NCBI GenBank assembly: GCA_000169355.1
Contig: AAXX01000001.1
Span: 930,001-994,000 of the forward strand
DNA from: Flavobacteria bacterium BAL38
Lineage (GTDB): Bacteria; Bacteroidota; Bacteroidia; Flavobacteriales; Flavobacteriaceae
DNA: 64,000 bases
Reading direction: 5' to 3'
The number at the start of each line of letters is the position of its first letter. Positions within the stretch are counted from its first letter, which is position 1. Position numbers and translations under genes: made by a program. Positions 36,001-45,143 of this stretch are shown here, one piece after another. The notes under the pieces were generated by a model. The model was given only the letters and a program-made list of their open reading frames with translations, had not been told where the DNA came from and did no database searches.

Positions 36001-36336
36001 TGATTTTATAGTTGGAAATTTTGCTGCCAATCCAGGCTCCATAATAGGGGTTTCTAATACTCGGAAACTTTCTAATTGTCCTGACGCATTTGGCAATTGA
36101 ATAATAACATTTGAAACACCCTGAAATTCTCCTCTAACTGGAGTATTTCTTAATTGATTTTTTAAATTTTGAAGATCTAATTTCCATAATTGAAATTCTT
36201 GAGGAAATGAAGCTCTTTTAACTTTTGGTTGATTCTTAATAGAATTTTCATCTACTTGCTGCCACAAAGATTTGCTTTGCGCCTTTAAAACAAAAGAAGA
36301 AAACACTAAAACAACAAGTAGTAATAGTTTTTTCAT
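33016..36336 (-). CDS. T9SS-secreted reprolysin-like metalloprotease with P domain
   Basis: A 1106-residue secreted zinc protease. The order is: signal peptide (1-19), propeptide (about 20-195), catalytic domain with HEMGHQFGGYH (H356, E357, H360, H366) and Met-turn STIMAYAGIC, a PKD/Ig-like region with NAGRDYVIPKSTAFML, an Ig-like/FN3 region (LAEGSTYYWRVLP), a proprotein-convertase P domain (about 880-1025, ending GGSLNSWNLNICT), and a T9SS type A sorting domain (about 1030-1106, PNPNNGNFNIQF, ending KKIVIQ). It leaves through the outer membrane via T9SS and is probably surface-bound or released. The first of four in a row; own terminator downstream. Confidence 0.92.
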   Translation of the reverse strand: MKKLLLLVVLVFSSFVLKAQSKSLWQQVDENSIKNQPKVKRASFPQEFQLWKLDLQNLKNQLRNTPVRGEFQGVSNVIIQLPNASGQLESFRVLETPIMEPGLAAKFPTIKSYVGKGIDDLTAVVRFSVTEFGLHSMTLSAGKSTAYIDPYTEDTQNYIVYNRASLVGDGQTFECLTSDGVHLPSLENDRRANAMFRADTDDKILRTYRLAQSCNAEYGNIFRGSTTDPIATQKGRVQAQMAITMTRVNGVYENDLAITMIFVANNDALIYVGSTTTDPWSNEWNVKTGQTIDANIGFSSYDIGHNFNTTGGGNAGCIGCVCSTSTNASGGFHKGTGYTGRSNPTGDAFDIDYVAHEMGHQFGGYHTQSSSNCRSGSGATEVEPGSGSTIMAYAGICASNVQGNSDAYFTYVNIRDIMENVKFGVSQPTLPLTNFSNNPPTANAGRDYVIPKSTAFMLVGQGSDPDSDPITYTWEQNDPGNPASTAAPTATRTVGPMFRSIWGTASNTRIMPNMATVLTGATSNTWEVCPSVARELNFSLTVRDNNSAGIGQTATDLMKVTVDGVAGPFVVNVPNTAVSWQAGTNQNVTWNVAGTDVNGVNAKYVDIYLSTNSGSTFPILLASKVPNDGSETITVPNTVGTTNRIMVKGWDNIFFDVSNANFTITAPASTMAIGFNGVEGEQNKSICQGSSVSYTIKYDALAGFSGLTTFSATGNPVGTTVTFSPTSISASGNVTMTISNTTGTTPGFYGIIVTATSASVTKTAPFYLELLNSNFTASSLTFPANNSIGQGVSLNLTWLADSNASMYDVQVATDLTFTNIVSSGTVTTNSYSVSGLAEGSTYYWRVLPKNTACSGTFSSEYRFTTGVVSCPGTVASTNVPITIGTTANITINSTLNIPSGGTISDVNITMNVTHTWINDLTATLISPSGTQVQLFARPCTSGSILNINATFDDSGSNVVCGTNPGISGTVKSTQLLSAFNGESSTGTWTLRILDSFNQDGGSLNSWNLNICTIQPLSAEDNEIKISDLIIYPNPNNGNFNIQFNSNSGNEIKINVHDIRGREIYSKSYTNNGLFNENLQLSNVQSGVYLVTVQDGSRKEVKKIVIQ

Positions 36337-36401
36337 TGGGGTTAAGTTTATGATTAATAAACAAATATAATTTTTTTTGTTAATTTTTCAATATAATAAC
36401 A

Positions 36402-36430
36402 AAAAAAAAAGAAGACTTTCGTCTTCTCTT
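36402..36430 (-). terminator. Terminator after the second metalloprotease gene
   Basis: GAAGAC (36411-36416) and GTCTTC (36421-36426) around TTTC. On the minus strand a run of ten or so T follows. Confidence 0.8.
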
Positions 36431-36455
36431 TAATTAAATCTATACTATTTTGTGA

Positions 36456-39116
36456 TTACTGAATCACAATTTTCTTAGTTTCTTTTCTAGAACCATCTTG
36501 AACCGTTACAAGATAAACTCCAGATTGAACATTACTCAATTGTAAATTTTCATTAAACAACCCATTATTTGTATAAGATTTAGAATAAATTTCTCTTCCT
36601 CTTATATCATGAACATTTATTTTAATTTCATTTCCAGAATTAGAATTGAACTGAATATTGAAATTACCATTATTTGGATTAGGGAATAAAGTGAAATTTT
36701 CTAATCCAAAGTTATCACTTGATAAAGTAATGGATTGAGTACAAACTTCAATCGCCCATGAATTTAAGTTTCCATCATCACCAGTATAAACATCATAAAC
36801 TCTTAATGTCCAATTCCCTTGTGGATTTTGTCCATTAAATACTGATAAACTTTCTCCAGAACCCACTGTTTGTAATGTTGCACCACCTGCTGTACAGTTT
36901 ACAGCCACTCCACTGTTAACTAAATTTAAATTTAACGTACCATTTGTAGCTCCACAAAATCTGTTATAAACTTTAACAAAAGTAGATGGATTAACAGGAC
37001 TACTAATATCTGTTACAACATCAGACAAATAACTATGAGTGATATTATTAAACACACTAATACTACTTATTTGACCTGTCATTGGAACATTAATGGTGCC
37101 TATTTGATTTGCAGGAAATCCTGCAGATGTAACAATTGGCATAGATGTACCACTATAAGTGTTACATGTTGTTGTAACAACATACCCTAAAGAAAAATTA
37201 GGTGAAACTGCATAGAAAATATTTCCAACTGCTTCAATAAGAATTCTACAATTTAAAGCAGGTGTAGAAGGCAAAGTAACTAACTGACTACCATCATTAG
37301 CAGTATTTGCAACTAATGTAGAAAATGTTGCTCCTCCATCTGTTGAAATTAATATATTTACGTTAGCGGTATTAATACCGTTAGCAGTTGTACCTGCTAC
37401 ATCCCAACTAATTGTTTGAGAACTACTTGTGTTCCAAGAAGTAGATGCAACAGGACTAGTAACTCTAAAAGGGCCTACATTAGCAGTAGTAACAACCATA
37501 TCATCTCTATTCGTCATTCCTCCACCTGCTCTATTATCTCTTACAGTTAAAGCAAAAGTCATAGATCTTGCCACATTAGGGACAACCTCCCAAGTGGGAG
37601 CTAAATTACCATTTAATACATCTGAAAATGCTGGCATATATCTATTTGGAGAAGTGCTTGGCGGAACTGATTTAAAATTGGGCCCTGAAGTTGCTGTTTG
37701 TAAAGGTGGCTGGGTAGTTACTTCATTATTATATTGCTCCCAACAATATGTCAAAGCATCGCCATTAGCATCAGTAGCAGACCCTTTTAAAATAAAAGCA
37801 GTGCCTTTAGGAATAGTAAAATTTGCCCCAGCATTAACAACTGGTGCTATATTTCCATTGGAACTAATTGCTCTACAAGATGCAGCTCCACTTGTTACAA
37901 ATGAAGTCATTTGTAAAATACTTCTTGCATGAAAATGAGCATCTGAATTTGTTTGAACATTAGGTGCGCAAATTCCAGCATAACCTAATATTGTGCTCGC
38001 ACTTCCTGGCTCATATGCTGAAGCTGCAGATCTGTTACAATTATTATTTTGAGTATGACTAGCTCCAAACTGGTGTCCCATCTCATGTGCAACATAATCT
38101 ACATCAAATGGATCACCTACTGGAGCAGGATTTCCAGTAATTCCTCTTGCTTTCCCGGATCCACATACCGACGAAACTTGAGCAATACCAGAATCTGTAG
38201 TGCAATATCCATGCCCCATATCGTAATTTGCAGAACCAATTAGTCCATCAACTATAGGTTGTATTTCATTAATCATTGTTGGCGAATTAGTATAGCTGTC
38301 TGAATCAATAAATATAACCAAATCGTTATTAGCAACTAAATTCATTCGTAAAGACATATCTCTTTCATAAATCCCGTTTAACCTGGTTAAACTTACAACC
38401 ATTGCAGATAATACTACTCCTTTTTTTACAGCTAAGGAAGCTCCTACAGGAGTTCCTGCTGCGGTTAAATGATATGCTGCATATTCAATGGTATTTGAAA
38501 TCGCTAATCTGTATTGACGTAAATTTCCATCATTTACTAAAATTTGATTTTCATATCCTTTATTTGTTTCAAAAGCGGGATCGCTATCTTGAACAAAACA
38601 GCCAAAGGTTCTTGCCTTTTGAACATCTTTTCTACTGTAAATGATGTAATTATTTAAATCTTTAGTATATGTATCTATGTAATAGGTACCCATTTTACCA
38701 GAAAGCGACATTACATGTAATCCAAAGTGAGTTATACTAAATCTTAATGTTGACGTTGGATCATCAATTCCTTGAGCCGAATAGGATCTAATTGAAGGAA
38801 ATTTATCAGACAATTCTTTTTCCATTACAGGAGCTTCAAAAACTTTATAATTCTTTAAATTCCCTTCAAAATCAGGAAATTGAACAATTAAATTTGATGA
38901 TAATGTTGCATTTTCCATTGGAGCGCTCAACAGTAATTCTTTAAATGCGCTAAAATCTAAATGAAATAATTGAGATCTTGACGGATGAACATCTCTATCC
39001 ATCTTTTCATTACTTTTCAGTTTGTCTTCAGAAGTTTTAGTCCAGAAATTACCTTGTCCAAAACCTAAGTTTACAAACAAAATAATTGCTAAAAAAAATT
39101 GTAATTTTTTTTTCAT
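36456..39116 (-). CDS. T9SS-secreted reprolysin-like metalloprotease, shorter paralogue
   Basis: An 886-residue paralogue of the preceding gene. A signal peptide (ending NLGFGQ) and propeptide lead to the catalytic domain with HEMGHQFGASH (H344, E345, H348, H354) and Met-turn STILGYAGIC, then a PKD-like region (NAGANFTIPKGTAFIL), an Ig-like region and a P domain (about 660-800). It lacks the FN3-like segment of the 1106-residue neighbour. The sorting domain (about 810-886) is almost identical to the neighbour at both DNA and protein level, while the rest has diverged. Confidence 0.92.
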   Translation of the reverse strand: MKKKLQFFLAIILFVNLGFGQGNFWTKTSEDKLKSNEKMDRDVHPSRSQLFHLDFSAFKELLLSAPMENATLSSNLIVQFPDFEGNLKNYKVFEAPVMEKELSDKFPSIRSYSAQGIDDPTSTLRFSITHFGLHVMSLSGKMGTYYIDTYTKDLNNYIIYSRKDVQKARTFGCFVQDSDPAFETNKGYENQILVNDGNLRQYRLAISNTIEYAAYHLTAAGTPVGASLAVKKGVVLSAMVVSLTRLNGIYERDMSLRMNLVANNDLVIFIDSDSYTNSPTMINEIQPIVDGLIGSANYDMGHGYCTTDSGIAQVSSVCGSGKARGITGNPAPVGDPFDVDYVAHEMGHQFGASHTQNNNCNRSAASAYEPGSASTILGYAGICAPNVQTNSDAHFHARSILQMTSFVTSGAASCRAISSNGNIAPVVNAGANFTIPKGTAFILKGSATDANGDALTYCWEQYNNEVTTQPPLQTATSGPNFKSVPPSTSPNRYMPAFSDVLNGNLAPTWEVVPNVARSMTFALTVRDNRAGGGMTNRDDMVVTTANVGPFRVTSPVASTSWNTSSSQTISWDVAGTTANGINTANVNILISTDGGATFSTLVANTANDGSQLVTLPSTPALNCRILIEAVGNIFYAVSPNFSLGYVVTTTCNTYSGTSMPIVTSAGFPANQIGTINVPMTGQISSISVFNNITHSYLSDVVTDISSPVNPSTFVKVYNRFCGATNGTLNLNLVNSGVAVNCTAGGATLQTVGSGESLSVFNGQNPQGNWTLRVYDVYTGDDGNLNSWAIEVCTQSITLSSDNFGLENFTLFPNPNNGNFNIQFNSNSGNEIKINVHDIRGREIYSKSYTNNGLFNENLQLSNVQSGVYLVTVQDGSRKETKKIVIQ

Positions 39117-39171
39117 TTTGATAGTTATTTTTTGGGTTAATAAACAAATTTATGCTTTTTATGTTAAATTA

Positions 39172-39206
39172 CAAAAAAAAAGAGAAGGCTGTAGCCTTCT
39201 CTTTTT
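39172..39206 (-). terminator. Terminator after the M43-like metalloprotease gene
   Basis: AGAGAAGGCT (39181-39190) pairs with AGCCTTCTCT (39193-39202) with a GT loop. A- and T-runs lie on both sides. Confidence 0.85.
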
Positions 39207-39227
39207 AGTACTTTTAAAGTAAAATAC

Positions 39228-42002
39228 TTATTCTACTATAATTTTCTTAGTTATTTTTCTAGAACCATCTTGAATTTTAACTAGATAAATTCCAGATTCT
39301 ATATTATCTAATTGAATTGATTCATTAAATAATCCATTATTTTGATATTGTTGATCAAATATAACTCTTCCTCTTACATCAAATATCACAACGTTAGTTT
39401 TTTCTGACGAAGGTGTAAATTGAATGTTGAAAGTTCCGTTATTTGGATTAGGAAACAACCCGATTTCGTTAAATTCAAAATTATCTGTTGGTAAACTTTG
39501 TTGTCTAGCAAAAGAATAAACTCCTTGAATTCCTCCTGTAAATGTAGCTGTTAAAGTAACCCCCGTACCAAAAGAACCAATAGTTAAAGGTTGAACTTCT
39601 CTTGATACACCGTCTCTAGCCACATACAATAAAGATCTATTATTTCCAGTTGTAGTTTCCCAACCTGCAATTTCAGCCTCTGTAAAATAAAATGTAATTG
39701 TAGCATTACCACTTACATTATTACCTGGTGTTATTGTAAATTGTTTTGACATTGCAAAATCAACAACATTTGTAGAAGAACCATATTGTAAAGCGCTTGT
39801 ACCTGCTCGTGTAACTGCAGTTGAAGTACAAGCATAATCATTACTATCATTAACCGAAACAGCCGCCATAACATTACCATTGGTAGCATCTCTATAAAAC
39901 GCCATTCCATTGCCTTTAAGTCTATTTTGACCAGCTGTAGCAACATTTGTAACTGTTTGAATAGAAACTGCTTGTTGTGCCGTTACCACTACATTATCAA
40001 TTCCTAAAATCCATTCACCAGTTGTATCATGATGTCTAAAAGAAATATAAACATTTTGTCCTGCAAAAGTATTTGGAATAGTTACATTATAAGTTGCTCC
40101 ACCCATTGCTGGAATAACAGTATCAACTAATCTTGTTCCTGATGTTATATTAGCTTGACTTCCTGTTGCTGTAGAAATCCAAACCTCATAATTTTCACTA
40201 AAAAAAGCTGGATCACTACCCGAGCCTGCAAAATAACTTAAATTAATATTACTAGATCCTGCAGGAATTGAGATTAGGGGCGTACTTAAGAAGTTGTTTG
40301 GAGAGTAATCCACTCCATTCCATGAATAAGAAGCCATAAAATAATCTGAATAAATTCCAAAAGGAGTCGTCCAATTTGATTCTTGTACTAAATTCCAATC
40401 ATCAGCTGTATTTGCATTTGCATCTATAATTGCCCAGTTAGAAGCATCACCATCAGAAAAATCATCACTAAACAAAGTAAGATTCATAATTGGTGTAATA
40501 GTTACATCGTTATCTACAATTGTTACTTTATAAACATCATCTTGATTTGGATTCTTTAGAGCATTACCACCATTATTATTTACTGAAAAAGTTACAATTA
40601 ATTCTTCATCTCCTTCAATATAACCATCATTATAGATTCTTAAAACTAAATTTTGATCAGCAATTGAGCCTGAATTGAATGTAACAGAAGGAGTAATAAA
40701 TTCAATATCATTTATACTTGCAGTAGAAGTTCCGCTTACTGAAAAAGTTACAACTGCATTTGCAGAAGGAGCTTTAGAAATACTTAAAGGAATAGTTACA
40801 TCAGTAAAATTACAGCCTGTACCTTCACTGTAAGAACTTGGTAATCTCACTTCACAGGCAACTCTTTTAAATTGAATATAAGGAGGTTGTGAAGCTTCAC
40901 AAACTGTTGAAACTAATAAATCATCTCTTCTAGGAGAATTCATTAATACAGCAAGCATTCTATCTTTCTGATCCTGTGTAAAAACATTCATACACCCATC
41001 ATCAGAATAATCCATATAATTCTGAATTTGTCTTGTAACACCACATTGTGTTGGTGCAATACATCCGCCAGTTCCTGCTCCGGCATAATAATCTGCAGAA
41101 CAATTTGGGGTATCAGCACAAAAATCATCAACTGTACAATCTCCGTCACCCCAAGTATGACGTAAACCAAACATATGCCCCACTTCATGTGTCATAGTTC
41201 TCCCTTTGTCATACTGAGTTCCTGCATAAGATCCTGTTGGAAAAATAGTTCGAGAACCCCATGTATTAAAACTACAAACCACTCCATCAGTTGAAGCTTC
41301 ACCAGTAATACAATCTTCTGTAGGCATCCCATCTAAACCCGATCCGGTTGGAAATTGAGCATAACCTAATACAAGACTTAAATCTCCAGTGAAACGAAAT
41401 GTCCACATATTTAAATATTTAGTAGGATCCCAAATAGTATTTGCTTTAGCAGTTTCTACCGCAGCACTATTAAAACTTGCAATTCCTAAATTTCTTCTAT
41501 CAATACCGTTAGTAGGATTTCCAGAAGGATCAACCTGAGCCATACAAAATTCGATAGTGGTATCTACTCCAGCACCAAAACCAGGAGTACCCGTCAATTT
41601 TCTATAATCTTGATTGAAAACGGTAATTTGCGACAATACTTGTCCATCCAAAATATTTTCTCCAGAACCCACAGCATCTCCGTTATGAATTACGTGTACA
41701 ACAACCGGAATTTTAATAACTGAAGGCAATCTCCCAAGTTGTCTTAATCTTTGAATCTCTGCAATTTTAGGAGCCAACCAAGCTTCAAAAACATCATCAC
41801 TTGGAACTGTTCTTCTTGCTTGTTTGCTTTTCGTATACTCTGTAGAAGCACATCTTACTATGCCATTTGGCGCAAAAGTTCTAGCTCTTGAAACAGAAGC
41901 ACTAAAATCTCCTGTCGATTGACTTACACTTGGTTGCTTATTTTGCCCAAAAGCAAAAAAACCATAAAGCATAAGTGTTAATAAAAATAATTTTTTCTTC
42001 AT
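39228..42002 (-). CDS. T9SS-secreted M43 (pappalysin-like) metalloprotease
   Basis: A 924-residue secreted metalloprotease, different from its reprolysin-like neighbours. The start at 42002 gives a proper signal peptide (MKKKLFLLTLMLYGFFAFGQ). The catalytic domain has VVHVIHNGD, then HEVGHMFGLRH (H272, E273, H276, H282) and a downstream Met-turn (QNYMDYSDDGC). It is followed by a Calx-beta-like segment (about 400-505, DEELIVTFSV), a choice-of-anchor J/MAM-like domain (about 520-690, FSDDFSDGDASNW), and a sorting domain that is homologous to, but not near-identical with, those of its neighbours (PNPNNGTFNIQF, ending KKIIVE). Confidence 0.92.
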   Translation of the reverse strand: MKKKLFLLTLMLYGFFAFGQNKQPSVSQSTGDFSASVSRARTFAPNGIVRCASTEYTKSKQARRTVPSDDVFEAWLAPKIAEIQRLRQLGRLPSVIKIPVVVHVIHNGDAVGSGENILDGQVLSQITVFNQDYRKLTGTPGFGAGVDTTIEFCMAQVDPSGNPTNGIDRRNLGIASFNSAAVETAKANTIWDPTKYLNMWTFRFTGDLSLVLGYAQFPTGSGLDGMPTEDCITGEASTDGVVCSFNTWGSRTIFPTGSYAGTQYDKGRTMTHEVGHMFGLRHTWGDGDCTVDDFCADTPNCSADYYAGAGTGGCIAPTQCGVTRQIQNYMDYSDDGCMNVFTQDQKDRMLAVLMNSPRRDDLLVSTVCEASQPPYIQFKRVACEVRLPSSYSEGTGCNFTDVTIPLSISKAPSANAVVTFSVSGTSTASINDIEFITPSVTFNSGSIADQNLVLRIYNDGYIEGDEELIVTFSVNNNGGNALKNPNQDDVYKVTIVDNDVTITPIMNLTLFSDDFSDGDASNWAIIDANANTADDWNLVQESNWTTPFGIYSDYFMASYSWNGVDYSPNNFLSTPLISIPAGSSNINLSYFAGSGSDPAFFSENYEVWISTATGSQANITSGTRLVDTVIPAMGGATYNVTIPNTFAGQNVYISFRHHDTTGEWILGIDNVVVTAQQAVSIQTVTNVATAGQNRLKGNGMAFYRDATNGNVMAAVSVNDSNDYACTSTAVTRAGTSALQYGSSTNVVDFAMSKQFTITPGNNVSGNATITFYFTEAEIAGWETTTGNNRSLLYVARDGVSREVQPLTIGSFGTGVTLTATFTGGIQGVYSFARQQSLPTDNFEFNEIGLFPNPNNGTFNIQFTPSSEKTNVVIFDVRGRVIFDQQYQNNGLFNESIQLDNIESGIYLVKIQDGSRKITKKIIVE

Positions 42003-42069
42003 TTTCTGGTTAAGTTTACAATTAATTAACAAATATAATTTTTTTTTTTATTTTTTTAACAAAATCACA

Positions 42070-42098
42070 AAAAAAGAGAAGGCTAAAGCCTTCTCTTT
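42070..42098 (-). terminator. Terminator after the third reprolysin-like gene
   Basis: GAGAAGGCT (42076-42084) pairs with AGCCTTCTC (42087-42095); flanked by A- and T-rich tracts. The same GAGAAGGCT wording as the terminator at 39181. Confidence 0.82.
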
Positions 42099-42122
42099 AA
42101 AATTATTATAAAAAAATTATAA

Positions 42123-44957
42123 TTATTGAACTACAACTTTCTTAACTTCTTTTTTAGAACCATCTTGAACAGTTACTAAATAAACTCCAGATTGAACATT
42201 GCTTAATTGTAAGTTTTCATTAAACAAAGCGTTGTTCGTATAAGATTTAGAATAAATTTCTCTTCCTCTTATATCATGAACATTTATTTTAATTTCATTT
42301 CCAGAATTAGAATTGAACTGAATGTTAAAGTTACCGTTGTTAGGGTTTGGATATAAAGTGAAATTATCTAATCCAAATGATTCATTTGCAAGTACTGCTA
42401 CATTTTCAGATCTACATAAATTAAATGTTACTTTTTCAATTGTTCCTGTAGTACCATCTCCAACTACAGCATCTGTAAAGAAAATCACCCAACTACCTGC
42501 GGCAGAATTACCATTAAAACCATCTATAGCAACAGCTGAACCCGTGCCAGGAGGAATTGTATTTGCACCACTTGTAGATGCGGCACAATTTAAAGCTGAT
42601 CCAGATGTATCAAAGTTTAAATTCATATTTGCAGAACCTGAACAAGAACCATTAAAAAATTGAGTAACTCCTGTTGCAAGATGACCCGGTCTAACTCCTA
42701 AATATATTGAACCTAAATTACCATGAGTCAACTCAACTTTAATATTTGCATCCGTTAAAACAAAAGCATCTGGAACAGTTACACTGTATCCAACAAAACT
42801 TGCTGAATTTTCAGGAATAGCAAGCCCTCCAAAATTTATAACATAATCTGTACATACATCTTGAGGTTGGTAGGTATAGTTTCCAACAGCAAATGATTTA
42901 CTTATATTAAAGAAAATATTACCACTAGCTTTTACTTTAAATCTACAATCTGCTCCAGAAATTCCAGCAGGTAAAGTTACCGATTGAGAACCATCATTAG
43001 TTGTACCTGCAACTAAAGTGTATGGAAATGTTAATCCACCATCATTAGAAAATAAAATATCTACCGTTGATCCACCCGCAATAGTTTGGTGTCCTGTAGT
43101 TCCACTAGTAGTTCCTGACCAAGTTACAGTTTGAGCAGATCCAATTGCATAAACATTTGAATTTGCAACAGATGGATAAGTTACTGTTAAAGCATCTTTA
43201 TTTGCTACTGTAACAACAGCATTATCAAAATTAGTTAATCCGCCACCTCCAACAATTGAATTATCTCTTGCTGTTAGTCTAAAATTTAATGTTCTAGCTA
43301 CAGAAGGTAAAAATTCAACTGCAATTTCAGATCCAGTTGTACTAACTGAACCATTTAAAACAGATTGTAATATTGGAAAAGTTCTTGATGGAGAAGTTGT
43401 TGGCTGATACGATCTAAAAACTGGACCAGTAGTTTTTGTTCCAACTGGTACACAATCATTATCTCCAGCTGACAAATTAGTTATACTACATAATTGACTT
43501 GCTCCTGAAGCATCATCATATTGTTCCCAACAATAAGTTAAAGCACCTCCGCCAGAATCTGTTGCAGATCCTGTTAATGTAAATGGAGTACTTTTAGGAA
43601 TTGTAAAATCTGCCCCAGCATTTACAACCGGCACTCCATGTCCTAAAGCGGTTTCAACATCACAAGATTTACCGGTCATGTTTGTTTGAACTTGATCAAT
43701 ACTACCTGCATGAAAATAATCATCTGAATTTCCTTGAACATCTTTAGTTGTAATTCCTGCATAAGCCATAATTGTAGAACCACTCCCTGGTTCATAATTA
43801 ACAGCATTATCTTCATTTGAATGTGTAAATGTGTGATTAGCACCTAATTGATGACCCATTTCATGAGCTACGTAATCAATATCAAAAGTATCTCCAGAAG
43901 GAATGTTGTTTCCAGGAGAAGTAAATCCAGAACCTTTATTTTTATCTATAATTGAAGCCGTATCATTAGTACAAACACAACCAATACAGCCTGCATTTCC
44001 ACCACCACCAGAAGCGCCAAATAAATGACCAATATCATAAGCTGCGTTATTCGCAGCTAAAGAAGTAGATAATCCAGTTAAATTATCACTTAAATTGTTT
44101 TGTAATTCTGCATTCCACGCACCACCTGAACCTGTAGCTCCATCTGAATAAGGATCTGTAGCTGGGTTGTAGTATATTACATTAGTAGAAGCCGCAACTA
44201 TATTCATGTGTATAGCAAAATCTCTATTATTAACACCATTAACACGAGTCATCGTGTTATTAAAAGCAGTTAATACAAGACCGCTTTGCGCAGCACTAGT
44301 AGCTCCAAAATAATTAGAATATTCAGCCACACAAGACAATGCTAAACGAAATGTTCTTAAATTTGCATTACTCGTAAATGTTTCATTTGCATTTTTTCTT
44401 AGATTAGCAATTTGTTGCTCATCTTCTGTTAAACAAGTAAAAGGTGATTTCTTATTTACCTTATCTCTACTGTAAAGTGCAAATATTGTTGCATTTTGTG
44501 TATAAGGCTCCATAAACTCGGTTGGTTTATTTGCTCTAAATACCATTGTTTGTAAAGAATTGATTCCAAAACTCAAACGTACTTGAGCTGTTTTATCATC
44601 TAAACCTCTTCCTGCATAAGCTCTAATATTAGGATATTGAGCCTGCAATTCTTCATCAAAATTTGACGCTTCGAACATTTCAAAACGTTCAAATTTTCCA
44701 TTTGTATTTGGAATAGTAACAATAACACCTGTTGCGCCAATTTCTTTTCTATCTGGAGCATTTAATAATGATTGTTTAATTGTTTCTACATTTAGTTGAA
44801 ACAATTTAAATTCTGTAGGAAAATCATCTCTTGTTACAGATTGATGTTTGACCATTTTTGCATTTGGACTAACTTCTTTCCAAAAGTTGTCATTTTGAGC
44901 AGATACTGAACAAACTGCAAAAAAAGACGAAAATAAAAATAGTAATGTTTTTTTCAT
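42123..44957 (-). CDS. T9SS-secreted reprolysin-like metalloprotease, third paralogue
   Basis: 944 residues. Signal peptide (MKKTLLFLFSSFFAVCSVSAQ), propeptide (about 22-200), catalytic domain with HEMGHQLGANH (H365, E366, H369, H375) and Met-turn STIMAYAGIT, PKD-like region (NAGADFTIPKSTPFTL), Ig-like part, a P-like domain (about 700-855, GTIEKVTFNLC), and a T9SS type A sorting domain with the shared wording (PNPNNGNFNIQF, ending KKVVVQ). It is the first gene of the island in the direction of transcription. 186 bp of AT-rich spacer lie before it. Confidence 0.92.
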   Translation of the reverse strand: MKKTLLFLFSSFFAVCSVSAQNDNFWKEVSPNAKMVKHQSVTRDDFPTEFKLFQLNVETIKQSLLNAPDRKEIGATGVIVTIPNTNGKFERFEMFEASNFDEELQAQYPNIRAYAGRGLDDKTAQVRLSFGINSLQTMVFRANKPTEFMEPYTQNATIFALYSRDKVNKKSPFTCLTEDEQQIANLRKNANETFTSNANLRTFRLALSCVAEYSNYFGATSAAQSGLVLTAFNNTMTRVNGVNNRDFAIHMNIVAASTNVIYYNPATDPYSDGATGSGGAWNAELQNNLSDNLTGLSTSLAANNAAYDIGHLFGASGGGGNAGCIGCVCTNDTASIIDKNKGSGFTSPGNNIPSGDTFDIDYVAHEMGHQLGANHTFTHSNEDNAVNYEPGSGSTIMAYAGITTKDVQGNSDDYFHAGSIDQVQTNMTGKSCDVETALGHGVPVVNAGADFTIPKSTPFTLTGSATDSGGGALTYCWEQYDDASGASQLCSITNLSAGDNDCVPVGTKTTGPVFRSYQPTTSPSRTFPILQSVLNGSVSTTGSEIAVEFLPSVARTLNFRLTARDNSIVGGGGLTNFDNAVVTVANKDALTVTYPSVANSNVYAIGSAQTVTWSGTTSGTTGHQTIAGGSTVDILFSNDGGLTFPYTLVAGTTNDGSQSVTLPAGISGADCRFKVKASGNIFFNISKSFAVGNYTYQPQDVCTDYVINFGGLAIPENSASFVGYSVTVPDAFVLTDANIKVELTHGNLGSIYLGVRPGHLATGVTQFFNGSCSGSANMNLNFDTSGSALNCAASTSGANTIPPGTGSAVAIDGFNGNSAAGSWVIFFTDAVVGDGTTGTIEKVTFNLCRSENVAVLANESFGLDNFTLYPNPNNGNFNIQFNSNSGNEIKINVHDIRGREIYSKSYTNNALFNENLQLSNVQSGVYLVTVQDGSKKEVKKVVVQ

Positions 44958-45120
44958 TTTTGGTTAATATTTTAGTTAAAATAAAATTTAGGATTTCAAA
45001 TTTAATTAAAAAAACTGAATAACAATGCCTTACAAAATAAATTTCACATATATAAAAGAAGATTTTAACATTTGAAATAATATTAATTGGTTAAAACTAA
45101 AATTTTTAATAAAGTCAATT

Positions 45121-45128
45121 TATCTTTG
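45121..45128 (+). promoter_or_regulatory. -7 promoter element of ribF
   Basis: TATCTTTG followed by CA; 15 nt before the TTG start at 45144. Confidence 0.6.
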
Positions 45129-45143
45129 CAAAAATAATTTCTT

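Noticed and set aside
33016..44957. Polysaccharide-utilisation or toxin island
   Set aside because: No SusC/SusD pair, glycoside hydrolase or toxin domain is present; the genes are metalloproteases with T9SS sorting domains.
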